Positions 56,121 through 64,000 of a stretch of 64,000 nt of DNA are shown here, in pieces (within the stretch, counting starts at the first letter, position 1; each line of letters starts with the position of its first letter). Made by a program: the position numbers and the translations under genes. A model generated the notes under the pieces. That model made no database searches. It was given only the letters and a program-made list of their open reading frames with translations, and was not told the DNA's origin. The DNA is from Massospora cicadina (lineage: Eukaryota > Entomophthoromycota > Entomophthoromycetes > Entomophthorales > Entomophthoraceae): positions 49,300-113,299 of the forward strand of contig JAKSZP010017363.1 in the NCBI GenBank assembly GCA_022478985.1, given 5' to 3'.

Positions 56121-56694
56121 GTATGTCATGGGGTTATATCAATTAATTGCATTTAGAGATTAATTACAACAAGATTGGTCAAATTAATTGCATATCAAAA
56201 TTAAATTTTGCAATAATATTGAGTTAGTCAATTGTATAACAAATTAAACTTGCAAAGTGAAAGACAATTCTATCTATCTTTTTCAAATCATATGCAAGAA
56301 GAAATTATATAAGATCAGAAGAATAGTGGTACCACTCTCAAAAAATTAACTAAGCTTGAGTAAGTCCAGGGTGTAGGAAGGCAACTATAACTAGGGCATA
56401 TTATTTTTAAACTTTGCAGTCAATAAATTATATTTTTTTAAAATTACACTTATTATCTAAGGTATCTACTAAATAGATTTTTAGTCCTGATCTACTACCC
56501 TAACCTTCAGCTATATTTCTTTCACCTTTTCTTAACTAAAAACTTATCTTTGAGTGACTCAAAGTCAAGTATAGTCACCAGTTCTTGTACTTGAACACAT
56601 TTAGTTTCCTTGTCATACTGGATCCAAAACCTTGGTTATGCTAGCTCACTGTTAGCTATCCCAAACCAGGTCAATGATACAACAGTCCCTGACA
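56121..56694 (+). repeat. 3' LTR of element B, second piece
   Basis: GTATGTC to CCCTGACA. It aligns with 11,479-12,042 (for example CCTTGGTTATGCTAGCTCAC in both). Confidence 0.85.
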
Positions 56695-57079
56695 GTCTGG
56701 GACCAGTTGCAAAATTCTGGTAAATATACCTCCAAAGGGCATACAGCTTAATGCAAAGCAAATAACTGTAGAAGGTTTGGAAGGATGACATGTCTGAATG
56801 ATGCTCCTCCAGGAAACATTCTAAACACTCCACTGATTTCCATATACAGTGCTGTACTGGAACACTGAAAACCTAGTCAATTGCACCAGGGGACATCTGA
56901 TACAGCAAATTCACCCCATGAGAGAGTGGATGGAATGGTTTATTTATATTAAAAGAAGATTTTAAGCAATAAAAATCATCTGTTAAATTTCAGAAAAAAC
57001 TTCTTGGGTAAGTCTCATAATCATTCTAACAGGATTTCAAAGAGTCTGAGACCACTAGGTACAACCAGGAAGGGTGTGA
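56695..57079. other. Intergenic, nothing recognised
   Basis: No coding frame or repeat that I can support. Confidence 0.5.
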
Positions 57080-57616
57080 GCGTCCTAGTTAACAGTAGCA
57101 AGAGTAATGCTAAGATACACTATAAATAAACTAAACAAAAACACTGTGGTGAGCATCATGGAGACTGTGGTAATGGCCAGGGCACCCAGTTAACGCTCAG
57201 AGTGAGCCCCACATGGATAAATCTCATGCACATATAGTAAAAGAGCTGTCTGGATAATGTTAAGAGAGAATATGTAACTCTTTATTTCCTCAGGAGGTGG
57301 TGCAGAATGCACAGCCACACAATCAGGGATTAGTTCGCTAATAGTAGAGGACAGAGGATACCTCAAAAGTTGCCAGGACACAGGGGACCCAAAGACAGGT
57401 TGTACAAGATTTTATAAATAACTAAATATACTAAAATATGATAACTTGGTTGGACCCCAGGGGAGAGTCCATAACCAAGTGCAAACCAGTGTTCAGGTTA
57501 CTGGGCGCCTCAATTTGAAGGGGTTCAGGCTTTCCTAGGTGAGAACCAGAATCCATAGCTAACTTAGACAAGATGAAGTTACCTATATTGTTAGAAACCT
57601 CCTTGAGGAGGTCCAC
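57080..57616 (-). pseudogene. Possible decayed membrane-protein gene
   Basis: On the minus strand, frame 57,616-57,431 (61 codons) is followed by 57,381-57,190, and the latter continues past a stop to about 57,088. The last part reads two strongly hydrophobic segments, SYIFSLNIIQTALLLYVHEI and LGALAITTVSMMLTTVFLFS plus LFIVYL, separated by CGAHSER and a TAA. This looks like part of a multi-pass membrane protein, but no family is recognised and the stop argues for a pseudogene. Confidence 0.35.
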
Positions 57617-58359
57617 AAAGAGGTTAGACCAAGGGACTATCTGATAAAATTAAACAAACAGTTTTTTTCTATTGAAATAAGTTAGTTAAGAAAGAAGATG
57701 GTCTCACTATACTATATTTATTGAATTGGGATATCACTTTCCATCGGATGATGTACTGCACCCAATCCAACCAATAATTGCAGCCTATCATCCTTTATGG
57801 CACTATAGCTTGAGTAAGCTTGTATTTTTGGTGATTGACTGCAATTGGATTTTCCAAATTTGGCAGTATGGTAAACTGAATGAGTCCCAAGTCCCATTTT
57901 CCAAGCAAACACATGTCCTGTCATAATTTAAAAACCATTTGGTGCACTGCAGAGCTGAAGATGTTACACTCCTGTGGCCATCTCACACCCCTTGAACCAA
58001 CTTGGGCATATTTTACCCTTACTCAGTGTTGGTCCAGGGTATGCTTCAGGTCAGGCAGTTTCTTTAGCTTGATCTTTTGCCTTTTTCATGCTCAGCCTTA
58101 TTAGTACAATCTGTACCTACTATTATATCATTAAACCATGACAGATGGACTTAGTTTATAGTACAAGATATATTAGTTAGGGGCCTAACTCTCTTAAATG
58201 ATACCAAATTTTCTTTATTGATAATTTGATTTACTTTTTTATGCTAAATAGTTAATTTTGTAAATTAAATAATTACACATTTTAAAAATATAAAAAGGGT
58301 AAATGCCAGTTTATTTAGAGCGTTGCATTGCAATAGATGACTAATCCATTGCATTGCAT
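57617..58359. other. Intergenic, nothing firmly recognised
   Basis: Contains short open frames on both strands (for example 57,726-57,926 plus and 57,924-57,718 minus) without motifs. The minus one could be a further exon trace of the membrane-protein remnant. Confidence 0.4.
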
Positions 58360-58376
58360 TTAACATGTTCGTCACC
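58360..58376 (+). repeat. TTAA-type inverted-repeat terminus
   Basis: TTAACATGTTCGTCACC is the same terminus as both ends of the MITE at 58,790-58,881, with one or two changes. It may be the left end of a longer element ending at 58,881 or a separate fragment. Confidence 0.5.
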
Positions 58377-58789
58377 CAGCGTGATTCTTGATTTTCTCAT
58401 GGGCCCAAATGTGACTATCAACAAAGTATCGAATGCTAGGAAGCGAGAAAAGAATATTAAAAAGTATAGTATATTGTCCCAATTGTCCAAAATCACCACA
58501 AATGTGTTTGGACAATTTTAAAAATACTATAATATACTGTAATATAAATAATATTTTTTTCACAAATATTAATTAATAAAAAGTTTAGTATTATGTGATT
58601 TTTTAATATTTTTATTTTGTATCTAACTCTAACCTCTACCCCATAGCTAGGAACTTTGTTTTGTGCGCCTTTTTCTTATGTACTCCTTCTAGGCTCCAAT
58701 GGTGGTTTTGGGTGGTCTTTAACCATTTTGATTTTATTTAAGATGTCATATTTGAAATTGGTATTAGCGATACTAAACCTACAAATTGT

Positions 58790-58881
58790 TTAACACATTC
58801 ATCACCCAAATATGGGTGATAGGCCCCCATGGAAGCATACCTGTCACATATATTTGGGTGACATGGTGACGAACGTGTTAA
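58790..58881 (+). mobile_element. 92-bp MITE with TTAA ends
   Basis: TTAACACATTCATCACC (58,790-58,806) is the inverse of GGTGACGAACGTGTTAA (58,865-58,881) with two mismatches. Further inside, CCAAATATGGG pairs with the ATATTTGGG block. TTAA at both ends is the target and duplication of piggyBac-type transposases, which I infer as the mobilising class. Confidence 0.65.
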
Positions 58882-58934
58882 GAGAGTTTTTCAAGCGGGA
58901 CAGAACTAAATTGTAGCTATAAAGCTCAGTCAAC

Positions 58935-59276
58935 CTGATGGAATAATTCCCACTTCTACTCTAGTGCAGGTTTTGTTCAACGCAGGGTCGAAACCTGTAC
59001 TGGCTAGAAAAATCTCAGTGTGGTACTTTTCCCAAGGTCGACCCACCTCAATTACTTTTTTTAAATTTCAACCACTTTATACCCTTGAAGCCTTTAATGC
59101 CATAGATATTGTAGTGTCGTAAAGAAACTGGAATCCTAGTTTCATTACAGGGGGTGGTGTTGTTGGCACAGGATAAGTTGCAATTATCAGACCTCGCAGG
59201 AGTTGGCCATCATCAGGCACATTTAGCAGATTGGCCCGGATATCATCTTCGGAGGCAGGTGGGATAGATCCAAGGT
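58935..59276 (-). pseudogene. Unknown protein remnant
   Basis: One minus-strand frame runs about 112 codons with only two stops. It begins YLGSIPPASEDDIRANLLNV, continues GQLLRGLIIATYPVPTTPPP and VMKLGFQFLYDTTI, then after the stops VIEVGRPWEKYHTEIFLAS and GFDPALNKTCTRVEVGIIPS. The composition is that of a real soluble protein. I recognise no family and find no ATG or splice sites, so it is likely a gene remnant or a transposon fragment. Confidence 0.4.
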
Positions 59277-60172
59277 ATCAAAACGTCGAATATAAACTGT
59301 TTGGAATACTTAGTTATATTGTAGAAGTTAAGATGATCAGGTTTTATACCTGATCATTTATGAAGATGGATAAAAAGAAAAGTGTTAAAAGGAACAAAAG
59401 AATTTCAGGTCAAAAACGAATCACGTGCGAAACCAATGTTTTTAGACACCAGTTCATTCAGAACGTTATCGTTTTTGACAGCAGCTAAAGCAGCCAATTC
59501 TGCTAAACTATGGCGTCATCGCCTCTGATCTAGTGGTACCTTAATCTATCTTTATCACACTTTTTTAAAATGATACCTAAACCATGGATATATTAATTTC
59601 AAAAATATCCCTTGATTTTAACTGTTGGGTAGGTTTATGCTTCTGTTTCTACCTAAAATTTGTTATATGAATAATTTGAAATTAATCGAAGCTAGTTTGC
59701 AAAGAGCTTTGTAGTAGTTTTTTTATAAATTGGTTTGTCAGTCACAGTCATTGAGTTTTATATCTAGGTTGACATCTAAGTTTACATCTCTTTTCTTAGT
59801 ATCATTTTTAAGCTGGTTCCGACTTTAAGCTTGCTACAAAAAGTTTCAAGTGTTTTGTCGTACATTTTCATGAATTGGTTATCTTGGGTTTAGAATTTTT
59901 TGGACTCGAGTTTGCTTATTTTAAAGGCGAGTAGGACTAAAAATGATTTGATCGTAAAATATTCACCTTAGTAGCTGCTTCATTTCAAGCTTTGAATGTT
60001 ACATAAGAAGCTTAACACTAGCTGATTGGGTTTGCTGCTTCAAACCTCTGCTTATTTTTTTTGTAAATTCGACCGGGTTGATTCTATGGATTTTCAAAAA
60101 ATATTTTTTGCTCATTTATTTTATATGGTTTTGTTAGTCTTTATTTCGTTGACTTCAACTTTGGATCCAGAT
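59277..60172. other. Upstream region of the kinase gene
   Basis: No gene seen. T-rich in the last 400 bases. An open frame from 60,026 leads in phase into the kinase, but its AT-rich, Phe/Leu-rich content suggests 5' untranslated sequence. No clear promoter box could be assigned. Confidence 0.4.
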
Positions 60173-62027
60173 ATGGGCGAAAAGCTTCCGGAAGAAACCT
60201 TCGGAGATAGGATGCGAGTCAATAGAGATGAAAGGGATATTCATTGTGATGTTCGTGGGGGCGTGGCATCGCAACCAACTTTTCTATTCCCCCCAATGCC
60301 TTTACAACCACACACCTTTGAACAATTTCCAAACAACGCGCACATACCCTACGGATCTCACCTGGCAGTACCTCCCACCTATGGTGGCTTGGCGCCAACT
60401 GCAACGAGATTTTCACAATCGGCAGGATTTTTGACACTCCCTCCCCCTACTACGTTCTCCACTTATTCCACCACTCACTACATTGGGACCCATCACGCAG
60501 CGATGGTGTCTAATATGGGCCACGGGTATAGCGGGTTTTCGGGGCGGCTCGTATCTCACCCCTCAGTACCGCGGCACGCAAGCACTTATGCGTTAAGCGA
60601 ACCCCAAACGTTAACCCTACCAAATTTAGTTGTAAATGAAGCCTTCATTGAGCATTTACGTCGCCGGTTCCCGTTGGTCCCAGCGCATCAGAAGGAGATT
60701 GAGGCACTCGGCAGATTATTTAAGCAACTGGATCACGACTACTATCTATATGACAAAATAGGCGAAGGGACCTTTAGCTCAGTTTATAAGGGCATTGACG
60801 TCAAATATGATCTGTATGATAACACAATGTGGGATCTTTATCCATCGGCCTCGGACAGTGAAGATGATGAAGGAAGACCCCCGCCGCCACCCGCTTTAGT
60901 GTGGGATAGCTATGAGTCGGGGGCGCGTAGCATCATGTCATTCGAACCCTCGGCACTATCCCGGACCGCGCCGCCGTTGCCCACTCGCCGTGGCTCGCGT
61001 TACAAGTTTGTTGCTGTAAAGAAAATCTATGTTACCTCATCCTGCCAGCGAATTGAAAACGAGATTGAAATTTTGTCTGCGCTTAATGGGCACCCCAACA
61101 TCGTCGGCCTTATCACTGCACTTCGGCGGGAAGACCAAATCATAGTCGTGACGCCATATTATCGCCACCACGATTTTCGCGAGACGTTTACACTCTTTAA
61201 CTATGAAGACATGCGTAATTACATGCGGTGTCTTCTCAAGGCGTTAAGCTACTGTCATCATCACCATATCATTCATCGTGATGTTAAGCCATCTAACTTC
61301 CTTTACCACATTAATCGCCGCCGTGGCCAATTGGCGGATTTTGGCTTGGCTCAACGTCAAGAGCCCAATGCCGCTCCAAGTATGCGCCACCCTCCACTCC
61401 CTCCTCCCAGTTACTATGAGCCTGAAGGCGTCTCGCACTCCGACCCGCTTGTCCGTCCCTCTCCTAATGGGGTCCCATTCTCCTATGTCGATGAGAACGG
61501 TACCCCTGGGGTTATCCGTAATGAGCTTCGGCCGTCCATCCGCGCAAATCGTGCCGGAACCCGTGGATTCCGTGCTCCCGAGGTTCTGCTCAAGGTGGTC
61601 CATCAGACAACAGGTATAGTTTGATAAATCGTGTATTTATCTCAAGCCATTGATATATGGTCGGCTGGGGTGATTCTTCTGTGTATGCTCTCCAGGCGCT
61701 TTCCGTTCTTCAACTCGCCTAATGATCAGGATGCTCTGATTGAAATTGGGATCCTATTTGGGTCTATCCGAATGCAGGAGGCTGCTGCGTCTTTTGGTAG
61801 ATTTTGTTTGCCGGCTTACAATTGTAGGACGCACTTTCTCAACCAACGTACCGAGCGTCACCCCCCAAGGTATGAGCTTTGAAGAGCTCTTGGAATTTAC
61901 GAATGCCGAAGAGGCCCCCAGCATCCCCTATGAAGCCACCGATCTACTAAAGCGCCTTCTAGAGCCTAGGCCAGACCATAGAATCACTGCCGATCAAGCC
62001 CTTCAACATCCCTTTTTGGCTGAATGA
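60173..62027 (+). CDS. CDC7: Cdc7/Hsk1-type protein kinase, three exons
   Basis: Catalytic subunit of the Dbf4-dependent kinase, which in fungi phosphorylates the MCM helicase to fire replication origins in the nucleus. Exons 60,173-61,613, 61,647-61,796 and 61,828-62,027 give 596 residues. A Pro/Ser/His-rich N-terminus precedes the kinase domain: glycine loop IGEGTFSSV (G197, G199), a first insert of about 75 residues with an acidic and Pro-rich run, VAVKK (K283), HRDVKPSN (D370, K372, N375), ADFGLAQ (D389), a second long insert, FRAPEVLL (E470), DIWSAGVILL (D483) and an Arg-rich end RPDHRITADQALQHPF. Inserts at these two places and DFGLAQ are typical of Cdc7. Introns are 33 and 31 nt and removal restores the reading. 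Upstream in-frame ATGs (60,026) exist; 60,173 is preferred because composition changes there. Confidence 0.9.
61614..61646 (+). other. Intron 1 of CDC7, 33 nt
   Basis: GTATAG at the start and TCAAG at the end. A TTGAT branch-like site lies 8 nt in. Splicing joins ACAG to CCATT, giving TTAIDIWSAG across kinase subdomain IX. Confidence 0.85.
61797..61827 (+). other. Intron 2 of CDC7, 31 nt
   Basis: GTAGAT at the start and TTGTAG at the end, with CTTAC as branch-like site 8 nt before the end. Splicing joins TTTG to GACGC, giving ASFGRTFSTNVP in phase with the last exon. Confidence 0.83.
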
Positions 62028-62084
62028 GCTTGGTTTGTTCATTTCTGATGTCTAATTTCGTTCCCCACGTTTCGATTTATTTTA
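62028..62084 (+). other. 3' end region of CDC7
   Basis: The 57 bases before repeat R begins. No AATAAA is seen here, so the polyadenylation signal may lie inside R. Confidence 0.4.
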
Positions 62085-63160
62085 TTCTTAACTGACTTTG
62101 AAAAAGGTGTAGGTTCAATTTGACCTGTATATATATATTACTTTTTTATCTATGTTTGTTTGCGCATAACTCTGAAACTACTGGACCAATTTGGATGATC
62201 TTTTTCAAAAAAGAGGATGCTCCAACCTAGGTCCTATTTTACTTTTGTAAGGATTGGTCCAGTATCTGAACATTATTTTAGTATGTATATTAAAATGGAC
62301 TGGAAGCGATGGATTTCAATTGTGGGACTTACATAGCCGGATAAACTTAATTCCTGTATTGGTGAAGCATGCTTTGAATCACCTTTTGACTTGATATATA
62401 TCCTATGGCTGGGGGTATGTTCAAAATCCAGGCAAGTATGAGATTATAGCATGAAGAGATTACATCATTATAGATGCCCATCGCTTTTGCATAATTTAAC
62501 TAATAAAATCAACTAAATTTTATAAAATGAATTATTAGTATATTTTATATAAGATACTATATATAATATATAAAATGATTTTTATTTTATATAGAAATAG
62601 TATGGTTCAAAAATGATACACAGAGATAGTGATTTTTAAAATTAAAGTAAGACAAAAGAGCCACCTTTAAAAATATACTAATTTAATTGAGAAAAAAGAA
62701 ATGAGTATAAATTTATTAGAAAAAAGAACTAGGTTTAAATTTTTTGAGAAAAAAAGAACTGCCTTCGATTTTTTGGGGAAAAGGACCCTCCTTCAAAATT
62801 TTTTTAGAAAAAAAGAACTTCCTTTAAAAAAAGGCTCTAAAAAGTATGAAATAATCACAAAATTATGAATACTCACTAAACCCCTTTTTGAAAATGGCGC
62901 CATCTTTCAACCTGACTTAGAATTTCGCTCACAAATACAAATTAATGCTTATATTGGATTGTCTCCAAGTGTAACCTATAAGCAACTTAGAATATACAAT
63001 GCTGAGTATATATAATAGAAATGCATATTATAAGTCAGTTTAAAGTATGGGACAACTTCAAAAAGGGTTTTATTAAGTATTTATAATTTCTCAATTATTT
63101 CATACTTTTTAGAGCCTTTTTAAAGGAAGTTCTTTTTCCCCAAAAAATCATCAATCCTTT
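62085..63160 (-). repeat. Repeat R copy 2, uninterrupted
   Basis: In reverse it matches the three pieces of R copy 1. It contains the same hairpin (arms 62,821-62,904 and 63,047-63,131), a single 65-bp unit and the CCCAGC/GCTGGGGGTATGTTC junction that is the empty target of C1. No coding capacity is seen. Ends are approximate. It lies in the immediate 3' flank of CDC7. Confidence 0.75.
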
Positions 63161-64000
63161 GACTTAATTCTTACTTGAACCCTGCCAATAAATTGTATTC
63201 TATTTTTTAGTACTTCTTCATAAAGGCTGCTTTTCACTTATTATGGTACAGTACTTTATTTCTTATTTTAACTTGTTGTTTAAATGCTCATGCCTTGAGA
63301 TGATGCATCTGAAAGCTGGGACAGTGAGATATTGGTGGTTCAGCTGTGGTATTGCATGCAAGGCTTGGTATATGAACCTACTGTGGGAGGTGTGATTTTT
63401 GCTGGGTTGCTGGATACTTGATGGCAGGTTTGGCCATTGCAAATACAATAGATGTATGTAGTTTTCTTTAAAAAGATTCATACTCAAGTTTTATAAAGCT
63501 AATGCTTAAGTAACCCAAATTAAGGTAAATTAAAGCTAACCTGTAGTATTTATCACCTAGACCAAAATGATTTTTGCAGGCCACTGATTTTAGATAGCCA
63601 GGTTTATTGGATAGCCTATAATACAATAACTTAGGTTATCACTATATTTCTATATGCTGTGATGCAATGTACAGAAACCAGTATCTAATGATAGGTTTCA
63701 GTTAAAGATGGGGTTCCAACTAGCTTTGCCATCTAAGAGCTCCTATACTTATTTTTCTTGTTGCAGGAAAAGGACTTGAGTTGCAGAATGTCTACCACCT
63801 TACAGATGTAGCCCTCTTATAAATACATAATCTTGTTTGTAAATTTGTAAGAATCTATTGGTTAAATGTTATTGTGTTATTTTTGTTTTACAATAGCCCA
63901 GCAGTTTGTTTATAGTTGTTTAGATGCTTTTATGTGGATTGGTAAGTACTATATGTTCCAGTTTTAGTGGTTGGGGTTATAATTACAAACTACATAAAAA
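63161..64000. other. Right flank, no firm gene
   Basis: AT-rich. A short plus-strand stretch at 63,768-63,822 (GKGLELQNVYHLTDVALL, then a stop) faintly resembles the region before copia integrases and follows a TTGTTGCAG splice-acceptor-like site. It is too short to call. Confidence 0.4.

Larger units (their letters stand above)
11412..56694 (+). mobile_element. Chromodomain Ty3 element B, expanded to 45 kb by nested insertions
   Basis: Element B is recognised by joining its pieces across insertions. These are 5' LTR 11,412-12,042, gag at 14,278-14,424 and 17,652-17,920, protease around 18,020-18,060, RT to integrase N-half 24,757-26,756, integrase C-half and chromodomain 32,671-33,622, and 3' LTR 33,635-33,696 plus 56,121-56,694. 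Each gap except the one inside gag is accounted for by an element with its own TSD. The rejoined 3' LTR (636 bp) has nearly the length of the 5' LTR (631 bp). The two LTRs differ a lot by eye, so the insertion is old. Flanking 5-mers (GAGAG left, GTCTG right) do not match, so no TSD supports the outer edges. Confidence 0.82.

Noticed and set aside
58985..59010. T-arm-like hairpin of a tRNA (CAGG loop CCTG)
   Set aside because: No acceptor stem, D arm or anticodon arm can be placed around it, and it lies in a protein-like frame on the other strand.
60026..60172. In-frame upstream extension of the kinase from an ATG at 60,026
   Set aside because: The 49 codons are AT-rich and Phe/Leu-rich, unlike the following coding sequence, and conserved kinase sequence begins much later. 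Kept as probable 5' untranslated sequence, but an N-terminal extension cannot be excluded.
63768..63822. Copia-type pre-integrase fragment
   Set aside because: Only about 18 codons with a faint resemblance and an immediate stop. Too short to support.

Overview
This window looks like a repeat-rich stretch of a fungal nuclear genome, most likely a basidiomycete (my inference). The basis is Ty3-type elements with chromodomains, LINEs whose 3' ends are not long poly(A) tracts, and one host gene, a CDC7/Hsk1-type kinase, split by spliceosomal introns. Only the kinase gene (60,173-62,027) reads as intact. Nearly everything else is decayed, nested transposable elements plus AT-rich intergenic DNA.

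Layout. (1) 463-9,998: a complete but decayed Ty3 element (A) with 1.14-kb LTRs. (2) 9,999-11,411: no gene. (3) 11,412-56,694: one old chromodomain Ty3 element (B), about 6.6 kb of its own sequence, stretched to 45 kb by nested insertions. Its 5' LTR is 11,412-12,042. Its 3' LTR is split into 33,635-33,696 and 56,121-56,694. Its gag is broken by X1, an unknown insert and X3. X2, which itself contains a reversed LINE (LINE-C2), lies between protease and RT. LINE-D sits inside the integrase. A repeat called R sits inside the 3' LTR. R in turn holds a full-length LINE (LINE-C1) and a 16-kb Ty3 element (C1). C1 contains its small relative C2 in its 5' LTR, an inverted Ty3 element (D) in gag, and a solo LTR (E) plus a 25-bp LINE tail in RT. 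Target-site duplications (TSDs) support most of these joins, and a second, uninterrupted copy of R at about 62,085-63,160 gives the empty-site sequence for C1. (4) 56,695-60,172: intergenic, with two decayed coding patches and a TTAA-flanked MITE. (5) The kinase gene, then R copy 2 starting about 60 bp after its stop codon, then AT-rich DNA to the end.

Most interesting points. X is a roughly 1.88-kb LINE-like family with three near-equal-length copies. It encodes only an ORF1/Gag-like protein, with the same domains as ORF1 of LINE-C and LINE-D, and no endonuclease or RT. Three insertions are only 18-25 bp long, each a LINE 3' tail flanked by 15-17-bp TSDs. The CDC7 gene has introns of 33 and 31 nt. 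Coordinates of nested joins come from reading TSDs by eye and may be off by a few bases where a TSD is imperfect.
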